Source: Coffea arabica
Lineage: Eukaryota > Streptophyta > Magnoliopsida > Gentianales > Rubiaceae
Length of the DNA stretch: 64,000 nt
Direction of reading: 5' to 3'
Assembly: GCF_036785885.1 (NCBI RefSeq)
Contig: NC_092323.1
Location: forward strand, 20,654,501 to 20,718,500
Shown here: in pieces, positions 1 through 12,084 of the stretch
How positions within the stretch are numbered: position 1 is the first letter of the stretch
Layout of the letters: each line of letters begins with the position of its first letter
Notes under the pieces: generated by a model
Seen by the model: the letters and a program-made list of their open reading frames with translations, nothing else
Databases searched by the model: none
Told to the model about the DNA's origin: nothing
Position numbers and translations under genes: made by a program

Positions 1-2173
1 CGGAGTTTTGAGCACCAAGATATGGCGGCTCAAAATTGCTAAAAAATTGAGACGGTTAGGCGAATTTTCAGGTTCAATTTACAAACTTTGGGACTTTGTT
101 TGAGCATCAAAATGAACTCGGAATGGCACCAAATTTGGCAGCATTATACTACCATATGAGGGCTATTCCTCTATCAATTTTCATGGAAAAATACACACGG
201 AAAGTTGGTTAACTAGATCACCAAAGTTTTCAAATTTTCAAGGCAAATCTGCATTGTACATGAGTTTTCCGTTTTCAAAACGTTTGGCCAACAAAAATGT
301 CTCAAACATGGTCACTTTGTATAGGTAATGTCTAAGAAATATCCAAAATGCATTTGGTAGATGATTAACACCAAGAATTTCGATACAACAAGTCCCAAGT
401 CAAGATTTAGACGTTTACTAGCCAAAAGAAGGTTTCAAATCATTGAGTCAGTTTCGGATTTCGGCCACAACTCACTCAATTCAATTTGTAATCGAGCGTG
501 GTCAGTGGCGTTGAAAACTAGATTCATAAAGCTACAATTTCTTAGAAGAAATCATTTTCAAAATCTATCCACAGCCAGCTCATATTTGAGCATCAATTCG
601 CTGCTCAAAACAAAGCTCCCAGTGTAGACATGAAACATGACAGTCATGTTCAAACCATTGGTATGGACTACTCAGGTGGAATCCGAATGTGCATTTTATA
701 CGTTGGAAATCTGGGAATGTTTAGTTTCCAGTGCCCCAAACAGAACTTGATTTCGACATCGGAGCAAAAAGTTATAGCTGTTTGAAAAACACTACTAGAG
801 CAGTTACGAGAAAAATTCCAGTTTTGCTAGACTTCCGAAATCACAACATTTGGCCAACCAAATCACGAAATTTTTTTATGAAACTTCGTACACAACCTAT
901 ATTACACATATACATCAGAAACAAGTCATTAGAACCACTAAAAATCACACTAAAGGTCACGGGAAAGACAGGGGCAGAAATGAAAAAATTTCCCTCTTCA
1001 CATCCTTTGAGTTTCCACCAACAACACAACATTATTCCACTAGATTAAGCACTAAACCAACATTAATAGCATCATAACTCATCAAATCAGTCCATCCAAC
1101 CATAGTGGGAGTTTATAGAGCCCACACATCAACTTTTCAACATAAATAAAGCTACCCACATGCATGCATGAGTTTATATGTGCAATAGAACTTCCATAAA
1201 TCAAGATTTTCAAGGTTGATCATCACTTACTTTTGTTGGTGACTTGAAGCAGAAATTTCGGTCCAAAGATGGTCAAGAAAAGCCGTGGAAATGAAACTCT
1301 TTTGGTAGCTTAAGATGATCACCAAGTACTTAGTAAAGTGTGGTTAAATTTTGGTGTGATTTGGTGGAGATTTGATGAAGAAATGAAGAAGAAATTGGAA
1401 GAGCTTTTTGGTTCTTTTTCTTCTTGATGGCCGGCTGTTTGGAGCAAGAGAGAGAGGGGTTTTGATCTGAAATGAAGCTTCCAAGAGAAGCTTTAATGTG
1501 TGGCTACGATTCGTTCAAAAGTCAATCCTCTCCCTGCACGCGCACGCGCGCGTTTCGTGCTCGATTTCTCTCGAATTTGTTTCACTAATGCACTAAACCT
1601 TTAATGCACTTGTATTCATACTATTATTATTTTAAAAATATATGCAAGCCATAGTTCCATGCATTTGGGTCTAAAAAGGTCAGAATAAAATATTCGGAGC
1701 AAACGGGAAATTAAATATTTAAATAAGCTTGAAGTAGGGATTTAAGATAAGAAAATTTGCAAGTCCTCACATGAGTCGAGTATTACTTTCTCAAATTTCC
1801 AACAAATTTGTATCAGCGCATTTTTCGGAAAACTACCGACGCGCGAGCGGTATACACTTACTTAGAACTCATTCACCTTTAATTTCTCAATTACTTTTTT
1901 TTAATTTACTATTGATCATTTTTAATTCCCCAAGATAAATGCATTCTCGAATAGAATATCACCTTGAAACACATGTACTCATTATTCCTCACTTAAACGA
2001 ACCTCCAAAAATTAATTTTGCTAACGGGACGTTTTAGAAACATAAGAGAGGCATTATTCATTACAAATGGATTTAAAATTGTTAAAATAAATTATTCGAA
2101 GAAATCGGGAGAATAAATAATCAAATAAGTCAGTAATATAAGATAAAAGTACGAAAATTTTTGGATCCTCACA
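1..2173 (-). mobile_element. Ty3/gypsy LTR fragment, left end outside the window
   Basis: This stretch aligns along its length with the part of the complete LTR at about 30248-32355. Shared landmarks include the phrase at position ~15 (AGCACCAAGATATGG), the block around 361-620, the CG-rich hairpin-like part near 1540, and the terminus TCCTCACA ending at 2173. The + strand end TCACA is the start of the LTR in the element's own (minus) orientation. No coding potential was accepted: the short frames here are LTR shadows. The copy is more diverged than the pair at 20601/28386. The other end and the target duplication lie outside the window, so a solo LTR and an element end cannot be told apart. 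Confidence 0.8.
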
Positions 2174-5100
2174 GTCGTGGTATTGGGGGTGCGACGAAGG
2201 GCGATGCGATGATGGTTGGAACGATGGCGGGTGGGAGAAGGTAAGCGATGCAGAAGAGGGTGGCCGGCAATGTACGAGTAGAGACTATATAGATGTTGGT
2301 AGTCGTCTTGGCATTGGGGGTGCAAGAAAGAGTGATAGGATGATGGTTGGAACGATTCCGACATTCTATTTTACGTTTTTAGAAGTAATTTTCACCATAT
2401 GGGAAATAGGAGAATTTAATTCTTACACTTTTCTTTATTTTATTTTATTTTCTTAGATTGAAAAATCCAGAGAAATATGCCCTAAATGAGATATATTCTT
2501 TGCATTGGTAAAAATTTCCATATTAAAAAGTGACTTTGCCAAAGATTTTATTCCTCTGCAGAAGAAGTATGTCTACAAAGTTTTGGAAAACGCAAAAAAT
2601 AAAGCATAAAATCCTAAAATCTTTTTTAAAAAATGGGGTAACACATAGGAATCTCCTATTGAAAAGACCAAATCCGCGGATCTCATATATGCATCAAAAT
2701 TATCCCCTTTCTTATTTCGTTCTATATCCAATCGCATACCATGCCTTACCCTATCGCTGTTGCCAATGCTCCAATTATGATAATATTTAGTGGAATGACA
2801 ATAACACTAGATTCAGGAAACTTTAGGCTAGCAAATTCTAGAGAACACGGAAGAGAATATTGCACGAAGTGAAAATAAGCAGAGACTATATGGATGGTGG
2901 TGGTTGCCGTGGTATTGGGGGTGCGACGAAGGGTGATGAGAAGATGGTTGGAACGATGGCGGGTGGGAGAAGGTAAGCGACGCAGAAGAGGGTGGCTGGC
3001 ATTGTACGAGAAGAGACTATATAGATAGTGGTCATCGTCGTGGCATTGGGGGTGCAAGAAAGAATGATATGATGATGGTTGGAATGATGCCGGCATTCTA
3101 TTTTACTTTTTTAGAAGTAATCTTACCATATTGGAAAAATGAGCATTTAATTTTTATAATTTTATTTATTTTCTTTTATTTTATCTTTCATTATTTTTTT
3201 TATTTTGAAATGATCGAATGGGTCGGGAGATCGTTATCCCATGGTTTTACCAAGGGAATTCATGAAATTAGTTAGCGATGGTAATTTCAAACACGACCTG
3301 ATAATACTATTCGAATATAATTCGAAATTAATAGATTTTAACATGGTCTACATTTTAGTGGGTTATTATTGGGTCATCCTATTAGTGCCACGAATGTAAA
3401 CAAGTTGGATTGGATCAACTCAGGTTGACATGCTAATCTGACAAAACGCTTAATTTAAGATAAAAATTAAACATTACCAAGGACATTTTCAGTATTTAGT
3501 AAAAACCAGAAACAATCAAATTTGGCTTGAAGATTTTAACTAGAATTTTCTCCATTACCTATGAATATACCTTCTACACATTTTTCGACAATCTATTATT
3601 TCATATGTATCATATACTAAAAAGTGTTAATGTAATTTGCCTCCTAAAATTATATAAAAAAATACGATCCAACCAACCTTTTAGAAATACAGTCCGATAG
3701 TATCATATATGATAAGATATAAAAGTCCACATCTTTCTAACTATATCCTAAGTGTATTTTCATTGCTTATTGTGGATGAGAATTTTTCTTTGGTAACAAT
3801 TTGGAGGTTTATGGATTCCACACCTTTTCAAACTTGCGGAGAATCGTCTAGATTTTGGGATTTATGGAATACATGGTTTCCTTCAACAATTGGATTCGAC
3901 CACCTCGTTAAAAGTTCTAAGGTAAAAGAACCAATCTTCAATGCCTAAACAGCGTTGAGCAAACTATGAAAGATTAAAACAACAAAGGATAAAAGAAGAA
4001 TAAAAAATAAAATTTGATTTGTATTATAAATTTTTTTCTCACCATACCGGTTTAAACAATCAAAGCACTCTATAGATTAAAAAATTCGGAAGAATATGCC
4101 CTAAATGAGATATGTACTTTGCAATTGTAAAAATTTTCATATTAAAAAATGACTTTGACAAAGATTTTTTTACTCGGTATAAGAAGTATGTCTGCAAAAT
4201 TTTGAAAAACAAAAAAACTAAAGCATAAAATCCTGAAAAGTTTTTAAAAAAATGTAGTAACACATAGGAGTGTCATATTCAAAAGCTCAACCTCACGGAG
4301 CTCATATATGCATCAATATTATCACCCTTTTTTATCTCGTTCTATCTCCAATCGCATTCCATGTCATGCCCTATCACTGTTGCCAATGTTCCAATTATGA
4401 TAATTTTCAGTGGAATGACAATAATACTAGATTCAAGAAATTTTAAACTAGCAAATCCTAGAGAATATGGAAGAAAATATTGTAGAACCTGGAAATAAGC
4501 AGAGACTATATAGACGGTGGTAGTCGTCGTGGTATTGGAGGTGCGACGAAGGGCAATGCGATGATGGTTGGAACGATGGCGGGTGGGAGAAGGTAAACGA
4601 CGCAGAAGAGGGTGGTCGGCAATGTACGAGAAGAGACTATATAGATGTTGGTGGTCGTCTTGGCATTGGGGATTCAAGAAAGAGTGATAGGATGATGGTT
4701 GGAACGATTCCGACATTCTATTTTACTTTTTTAGAAGTAATTTTCACCATATGGGAAATAGGAGAATTTAATTCTTATAATTTTCTTTATTTTATTTTAT
4801 TTTCTTAGATTGAAAAATCCAGAGAAATATGCCCCAAATGAGATATATTCTTTGCATTGGTAAAAATTTCCATATTAAAAAGTGACTTTGCCAAATATTT
4901 TATTCCTCTGCAGAAGAAGTATGTCTACAAAGTTTAGGAAAATACAAAATATAAAGCATGAAATCCTAAAATCTTGTTTAAAAAATGTGGTAACACATAG
5001 GAATCTTCTATTGAAAAGATCAACTCCACGGATCTCATATATGCATTAAAATTATCTCTTTTCTTATCTCGTTCTATATCCAATCGCATACCATGCCTTA

Positions 5101-5436
5101 CCCTATCGTTGTTGCCAATGCTCCAATTATGATAATCTTTAGTGGAATGATAATAACACTAGATTCAGGAAACTTTAGGCTAGCAAATCCTAGAGAACAC
5201 GGAAGAGAATATTGCACAAAGTGGAAATAAGCAGAGACTATACGGACGGTGATGGTTGCCGTGGTATTGGGGGTGCGACGAAGGGCGATGAGAAGATGGT
5301 TGGAACGATGGCGGGTGGGAGAAGGTAAGCGACGCAGAAGAGGGTGGCTGGCATTGTACGAGAAGAGATTATATAGATGGTGGTCGTCGTCGTGGCATTG
5401 GGGGTGCAAGAAAGAATGATAGGATGATGATAACGA
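2174..5436. repeat. Array of ~735-bp repeats with internal ~120-bp half repeats
   Basis: The same unit begins near 2456, 4072 and 4807, each time with a phrase like GAAATATGCCC; a partial unit at 2174-2455 was cut by the LTR. Each unit ends in a G-rich block (2174-2370, 2890-3110, 4510-4720, 5235-5430) built from two related ~120-bp halves sharing GATGATGGTTGGAACGAT. The segment 2174-3110 matches 4526-5420 at an offset of 2352 bp, so a two-unit block was itself duplicated. The part 3190-4070 is not repeated in the array. Minus-strand frames of 90-124 codons recur in every unit with the same peptide (RRLPSPTRHRSNH) but match no family I know, and are probably a by-product of the repeat. Confidence 0.85.
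3290..3600 (+). repeat. Dispersed repeat related to 43600-43800
   Basis: The stretch with AATGTAAA followed by a GTTGGATTGGATCAAC-like block, then TGACATGCTA and CAAATTTGGCTT, reappears in the same order and orientation at 43612-43770. It lies in the non-repeated part of the array. No termini or target duplications were recognised, so the element type is unknown. Confidence 0.5.
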
Positions 5437-6631
5437 GCAAAAGTTTATGCATTCTTCTGCCAAGGAGTCTTGAGCAACCGAACCTTCAGACCTACTTTTA
5501 TTTCGAACATAAGATTTTAATGTTCCTGAGTGCCTAAAGTATCATCATTGCAAATTCACCGATTAGTTCCATAAATCAAAGAAAGAAAAAAAATGTAATA
5601 AAAATTTAAGGCATAATGAGAATTACAAGCAGTACCTTTCAACAAGATACGTCTAACGATAATGCACTGGGCCACCTAACTTCATTTCAGTTGTCAAATG
5701 AATAGTTAAATGCACTACGACATCGAAGAATATTGGTGGAAAGCATTTCTCGAGTTCGCATATGAGATGCAACCATCTTTTATATGTTTTTTCTCACGCC
5801 ATCTCATATGAGATGCAATTTTAGAAGACATAAATAGTCTTTGTAACCTAGCTTTTAAAGGAAAATGCTACAACACTTTTTGAGAAATTTTTCTTTTTTC
5901 ATTAGTTGGATCATTTTCCGAGACATCCCACCTAAACTCATTACATGTTTCGCATAAAATTCTTTTTTCAGTACTACCATAATAAAGAGAACAATTATTA
6001 GGACATGCATCTATCTTTTCATAACTCAGCCCCAATGTATTAATCAATTTCTCAACCTTATAGTAAGAAGAAGCAAGTTAGTCATGACCTCCAGAAATGC
6101 TTCTCTCAACAGCTCAAGAAGCATATTAAAAATCTTGTTACTCAGCTTACCAAGGCATTTTAGGCGAAACAAACAAATAATAGAAGACAACTTCAAGAAA
6201 TTTTTGCAAATATTGTCCAAATCTGTTGAGAGTCATCAATCAATTTGTAAAATTTTTTAGTCTCTAAAACAGGAATGTCCCCTTCTCTATTCAAGTCATT
6301 TGTTCCATGTTGTATCCCAAATATATCATGGACCAAGTCTTGCATGTCATCAGTCCCATTTGAAATCCCATCCAGAATTCGATATGGATTCATTGTAGTT
6401 TGAAAGTTCTTCATGTGCTATCCAATTATTATAACCCTTAATAAATCCTACCACTTTCAAATGATCATATGCTTCCATTTCAGTCACACAAACACCTATG
6501 CCGCAATCTTTGCAAGATCACAAAATCATTCCGTCACAATTTGATCTAAAAAATGCAAAGTCTAGAAACATTTTAAATCTTGACTCGTACTTTTCACTTG
6601 TTCTTGGAAAATCCTTCCAACTTTTATCCAT
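5437..6631 (-). pseudogene. CACTA (En/Spm) TNP2-type transposase, internally deleted
   Basis: Reading the minus strand from an ATG at 6631, the translation follows the TNP2 order. The N-terminal transposase-associated domain comes first (opening MDKSWKDFP, then a CDGMILC...CKDCG cysteine pair, then the DHLKVVGFIKGYNNWI region). Next is KKFYKLIDD (near 6230-6300), LKCLGKLSNKIF (near 6140), GLSYEKIDACPNNC with a second Cys cluster (6050-5930), and RLQRLFMSSK (near 5835). It then jumps directly to the DUF4218 region (FPPIFFDVVVHL near 5735, GPVHYR, then LKSYVRNKSRSEGS after a probable GT-AG intron at about 5555-5640). The whole central catalytic core is therefore missing. There is a frame change near 6410 and stop codons near 6060 and 5655. 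The reading frame ends in the repeat array (AEECINFC at about 5440-5463). Family identity is confident; function is certainly lost. Confidence 0.85.
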
Positions 6632-8323
6632 ACTTTTAATATAAATAAATGTCCTCCAACAAGCTTCCAACAGCATGAAAATGACAACTACACGTTAGGA
6701 CTAGCCTGGCACTGCATTGTAGGGATCAGTTTTAGTTCTTTTGTGACACATTTAGTCGGTGGCTTCAAGTACTTCTCAAGGGATTAGAAACTATATATCC
6801 TTTTGTTCAAAACTACTGTACAAAGAGAGAGCTGATTTTGTTCAATTTTCAAGTTCATTTGGGAGACAAAAAAGTTGCAGGTAAGGGTAATTATAAAAGA
6901 AATGATAATGGAAGAGGATTGGTTAAGCAAGAAGAGAGCATGGCCTAAAGATGACTTCACTGACATGATTTTGAAATGGTCCCTTCATGACATTTTTAAT
7001 GAGCATATATACAAAGATCAAGTTAGAAGTGGGGAGGATACATAGGATCAAAAGATTCACAGGTGCATAGTAGTGAGAAATATAGCATAAGATTTCATGC
7101 AGCAATCCTTTTATAGTTCTATAGTTGATTCTTCTTTGAGTTGTTGGAATGTTGATCCTTAAATGGCACAGCCAAGGTAATCAATCTTAAGGCCATAAAG
7201 TTAAGCTTCTCTGTTCTAACAATATTGCCCGGCAGAAATTAGTCTCTGGACACATCTTTTTTTCATACATTTTCTAAGGTTTGAAAAATGAGGAACTCTT
7301 GTCTTAAAGGTGAAGGCATTGATGAGAGCACTCCGTCAACTAAGTTTAAGGTCAAGATACCAGAAGACATGCCATTCAAGGGTGAGAAGCAGGATTGGCT
7401 TTATATGGTTTACTTGACAAATATTATGATTGACTAAACATGTTATTTTTCTTTCACGCATAATACACTCTCATATATGCTATCACCCAAAGTACGCATT
7501 TTTATCGAAAAAACGAAAAATAGGGGGGACTTGACATTTTATAGAATAGGTTATGGGCAATAAATCTATAACAAAATAGTCACATGAATCAAGTAGACAA
7601 CCAAGAGGAATAAAGTTGAACAACAAGTGCACTCAAATCATAAACTATTACTACATGCATTTCAATCTCAAACGGACGGGACTAATCTCAAATGTAATCA
7701 ATTTAGGACAACCTTTGAAACTTAACCCTCATAATTCAACACAATACAATACACAGCTTTAAGAGTAGCTAATAATGTCCAATAAAATCTCAGAAAAAAA
7801 AAGAGAACAACTTAAAGAATAGACAGGTTCTTTACAGTGACATTTAGCAAAAACATTATCTAACTGCTCACAAAATAAAAAACCTTTACCATGAAATTAC
7901 ATACCTTCAATGGCAAAGCAAGGATAGTTTGTTTGTAGGAAGATTCAGTAGAAAAAAACTCCAAATGTTTTGACTAAGAAAAAATTTGCCGAGAATAGCT
8001 TATTGCGGAGAGAGTGTTTCTTGTGAGGGAGATGAGAAGAAACAAAATTTGACTAAGGTTTTTGGCCAGCATATTGAAAGTTTTGAGTATTTCATGGCAA
8101 ATGAATCTTCCGCCAATTGAATACGATGTCATTTTGTTTCTTTTTTTTTGTGTATCTCACACTTTCTCAAGTGTTATGATAGGTAGTCTAAAGGCACATT
8201 ATTATTCTTATATCAGATAAAATAAAAAAATAGAGTATATATTATTAAATTGATAACAGGTGTCATGATAGAAGTGCTATAATGACACAAACCATCAAAT
8301 GTTCTTATAAGCATGTTAGGAAA
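6632..8323 (-). other. 5' non-coding part of the CACTA element
   Basis: This is the stretch between the TNP2 start and the terminal inverted repeat. It has no supported gene. A 49-codon + strand frame starts at 7288 (MRNSCLKGEGIDES) and is not recognised. At 8262-8288 a small inverted repeat (TGTCATGATAG / CTATAATGACA) lies next to the terminus, as expected for CACTA subterminal regions. Confidence 0.5.
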
Positions 8324-8342
8324 GATCATTTTTGTTGTAGTG
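8324..8342 (-). repeat. CACTA terminal inverted repeat (5' end of the element)
   Basis: The minus strand reads CACTACAACAAAAATGATC, the standard plant CACTA terminus, and it faces the TNP2 pseudogene in the right direction. The next three bases outside are ACT (8343-8345), the candidate target duplication. The partner terminus was not found to the left; it is probably lost in the repeat array or outside the window. Confidence 0.8.
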
Positions 8343-8345
8343 ACT

Positions 8346-8715
8346 GGAGTTTCAAATGATTTGAAGTTAGAAGCATGTAAAGGTTTGGTGAACTTCAAAA
8401 TTGAAGTAGAATTGATTAGAGCTAAATAAAAATTGTTATGAAATTTAAGGAAACAGAATCATTTGGTCTCTTCTATCAATATGCTTGGTTCACCAACGTG
8501 TCATTACCTATATCTATATAATAAATAGAATCGTAACAAATACACGAGGAAAATATAGCAGTATGGTAACTTTAATATGATAACTTGAAGACCAGGTACT
8601 GTCATTTTAATTCAAATTGATACTGATATGTTAAGAATATATTAATTTATAGAAATCATTACTTGCTTGGCTTGATGGACATGCTGTTTAGTATCACATT
8701 CCAATATTATGTTGG
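8346..8715. other. Intervening sequence, nothing recognised
   Basis: AT-rich sequence between the CACTA terminus and the next LTR. No ORF, RNA gene or repeat boundary could be supported. Confidence 0.4.
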
Positions 8716-11700
8716 TGACAAGCGCAGGGTATACATATAACAATTAGCTCATTACACAGTCAAGTTTTACATTTATAAAATCCTAAATACCCTACATGTG
8801 ATTTTTCACATGTATATGAGTCATTTATTAAGAATAGGTGTATTAGGTATCAATCCCACAGGAAAAATTGTCAATTACCGATGTTTTTCGAATTGCTTTA
8901 TTATTTAGACTATCACATGTACAAGAATTAAAATCTACACTATAAAAATAACAAAAATATAGTGGAAAACTCCTAGAGGCATGGAATTCCTCACTACTCT
9001 TGTAAATGAAATTACTAGTTAAATGAATGCTATTATCTTGGTTAGTTATGACGTAATTTCCTAATGTATGTGAAACCTACTCTCGTAGTGAATCAATTAT
9101 ACTTGTAACTAAACCATACCTACTCTCGTGATTATGAAATTAATTACAAACTCATTTTTTCTATGAAATTACATGAACAAAGCACTAAAGCCACAAAGGT
9201 ACACCTCTACTCTCATGAGTGTTCTCCCTAGATTTATCATTTCCTTGAACTGGCATTAAATTTCAGCTCTCATTGCAAATTTAACACCTTAAAATTATCA
9301 CAATTAATGGCCAGTTAATCATGATTAGATAAGCAAAAGTGATAAATAATTTGCTCAAAATAATTGTTGGCATGTCAAACCAACAAAAATAAAAGTTCCT
9401 ACTCTAAAAATATGAATTCGAGTGTAGTGGTGAGTATGGTCGTATCCACAGGGATTGGGTGATTTATTTCTTTGTGAAGATAATAAATAAAAAGGGGGAT
9501 TATGAGAAATTAACTAAATAGCTTACTTGAATAAAAATAAAGACAATAGCACAAAATTAAATAAAAATAAATCAAGAAAAGACAACACTCTAGTCAAAGG
9601 TCTAATTTTTACTTTGGTTCATTTAAATGATCATCGATGCAAAGGTGAGATCACTTATTCATAAATAAACTAGTTATAGTTGTCAACAAGTTCTGACAAC
9701 TTGCCTCTCCTTACTATTTTGATAACCACAACACGCTCTGTGGCTATTTCTCTTGCCAAGTAAGCAACTCTAAACAAGCTCTTAGGATTTAACCTATTGA
9801 CAGCATTAATAATTAGAGAAACTACCAATTCCAACCAACAAACACACAAGTTCGGTTCATTTAAGTTAGATTATATATTCTCCTAACATAAATTCGAAAG
9901 TCTCTTTTACAATCAAATTATATCACTCGTCACAAATACTAAAACCATCAAACAATTACGGATTTGATATTTTAGATAACAATAGAATATTTCGACAATT
10001 AAATATTGATCAGATATTTAACTGTAGAAAATAATCATAATCATGAATAAGCAGAGAATATATAAATACTCATAAATAAATGAAGCAAACAAATCAAATT
10101 AGATCTCATAGTATTGTCAAACCAAAGCTTCAATTATCGTTCCACTAAAAAAGAAACTAGTCGCTCCTCTTGGTGGATTTGCGGCCACAAAATACTAGGA
10201 TTTATTGTAGAGAAAAAGAGGAAAAAGGAATCCAAGATGCCCTTCTAAGGCTTATGCCCCTCCTTTTATAAGGTTTTTCTCCTCTATCCTTCTTAACTTC
10301 CTACCAAAAGTCAACTATCCAATTAAAACATATCAATTGATTTTCAAAGTAAAATACATCAAGTCATAAGCAATTAGGATCTCCAATTCCATGACTAATG
10401 TGGAAAACCATGAAACGTAACGGACTTCTTGATCACATGGCAGATAGATCTCGTGTCCTGCGAACTCTTGACTTCCTTGTAGAATAAGACACAGTCACGC
10501 TTAACAGAATGGAGTCTTCTGGACATCAATCTTTCAAAGCATCAATTTGCGTTTGACAAAGCGAGGGCATGTCTTATAACAAGACGTCGTTTGGTAATTC
10601 GACTTTTAATGCACCTTTTACTCCATTCTCACAGATAATTCTTAAAAACAACACCAAAAATCAAATATGAGTGAAATTTATTTAGTAACACCATATTTTA
10701 GCAAAATAAAGGGGAAAATATTCACCAATTATATGCACAATTAGCCACTTAACAGTAATATCATAAAATAACCAAGTAAACATCACTAACAAGTTATAGA
10801 AAGTTCATCCATAACTATAAGCATAAACATTAGCAAAACATGAAAACAAACATCAAACTTGTATTATAGTTAAACATGAAATCAAACACAAAAGAGAAAG
10901 TGATAGGAGAGAAGTCAACCTTATCACATGAGTTTCAAACTCTCCATCTTTGCTCTTCAAATCTTCATCCAAATCTAACTACAAATACAAGATGGATAAA
11001 CTACACTTAACTATACTAATCTACCCTAACTAATAAACTAAAGAAATTCTAGTGAAGACTACATTTTGGTGGAGTCTCTCTAGCCTTCCAAAGTTGTGAA
11101 AATATTCTTCAAGGCTACTATTTATAGAGAGATTCAAGCTACAAATGGGTTATTTCTAGTTGTTATTTTCTTGAAACTCTCAAAGGTTGGTTCTCCAACT
11201 TTTCACATTCTTTTTGGTCAGATATAGCCGAAATTGCTTGTTGGAATTGAACTGAAAAGTTGTGTGAACAAAAAACAAGTTGTGGAACACGTTTCAGCTG
11301 AAAATAATGAATACGCAACCTCAAAAATGCGACCTTAGGTCACATATTGTATCCCACGTATTGCCTTTTGTAGGTTTGCTTAATTCTGAACAGATTTCAT
11401 CCTTGCTCTATTTTTTGTTCAAATTCAACTGATATTTTCTTGATTATGGAAGATAACCTAGCTTTTGTGTAAAGTATAAAATTGTAGCCTTTTAAGTTAG
11501 CTTTCCAATGCATCAAGAATCATCCAATTTGGACCTCTGTGGATCGAGAAATGACCAAAATACCTTCGACTAGTTAGAACCCTATTATAGCTTTTGACAA
11601 TGAAAATGCACTTTGGTGTTTTGACATTTTGAGAAGGAAAAAAACTAAAATGGACTTTGATATCTTCACACTAAATGTAGATCTATCTTTTAGATTCAAA

Positions 11701-12072
11701 ATGGTATAAGAATCATCTCAATCCAATACTTGTAATTCAAGATATTGCCGAAATACCACAAGATGTCAAAGCTATCTATTTTGCATTTCATCCTTTGAGT
11801 ATTTTGCGCTTCATGTCTTCTTTAAATTACTTCAAATCATCAATAATCATCCAATTATCTTCTCAATTCACTCCAATTGATGATTGAATCATCAAACCTA
11901 CAAAAATATGAAGTTTTCACTATTAAAATCCATAAAAATATAATTTTTCATACTTAAGCCACAAGATACATATTTTCACTAGAATCCTTGTTAATTAGTT
12001 ATAAAACTAAATAAAACACACCAAAACTAACTAATAAAACACACTTAAAACATGTAAAATACACACTTATCA
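8716..12072 (-). mobile_element. LTR (3' LTR of a minus-strand retrotransposon), split by a nested solo LTR
   Basis: This is the reverse complement of the solo LTR at 37738-39740: termini TGACAAGCGCAGG (8716) and CACTTATCA (12072), and matching interior throughout. After removing the 1390-bp insertion at 9365-10754 and its 5-bp duplication, about 1962 bp remain, close to the 2003 bp of the other copy. In the minus orientation it is preceded directly by a polypurine tract (12073-12084), so it is the 3' LTR of an element whose internal part extends to the right. The flanks GTTGG and AACTC do not match, as expected for one LTR of an element rather than a solo LTR. Confidence 0.85.
9365..10754. 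mobile_element. Nested solo LTR, 1390 bp
   Basis: It begins TGTTGGCATG and ends CACTTAACA, with short inverted ends TGTT/AACA. It sits inside the LTR at 8716-12072. The uninterrupted copy at 37738-39740 shows the empty site. The flanking 5-mers are ATAAT (9360-9364) and GTAAT (10755-10759), a target duplication with one mismatch. An interior phrase near 9432 (GTATCCACAGGGATTGGG) is common in plant LTR leaders. It has no coding sequence. The strand of the original element cannot be decided. Confidence 0.85.
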
Positions 12073-12084
12073 AACTCCCCCACA
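12073..12084 (-). other. Polypurine tract next to the 3' LTR
   Basis: The minus strand reads TGTGGGGGAGTT and touches the LTR start TGATAAGTG. A purine-rich primer at this place starts plus-strand DNA synthesis in LTR retrotransposons. It fixes the LTR as the 3' one and the strand as minus. Confidence 0.8.

Noticed and set aside
2092..2364. Recurring minus-strand frames (also 2746-3096, 4342-4716, 5098-5463) with a Ser/His/Arg-rich peptide
   Set aside because: They follow the G-rich tandem repeat and have low-complexity composition and no homologue known to me. Recurrence is explained by the repeat.
5700..5730. CACTAC at about 5713 as a CACTA left terminus
   Set aside because: It falls inside the DUF4218 coding part of the transposase and is not followed by the terminal consensus.
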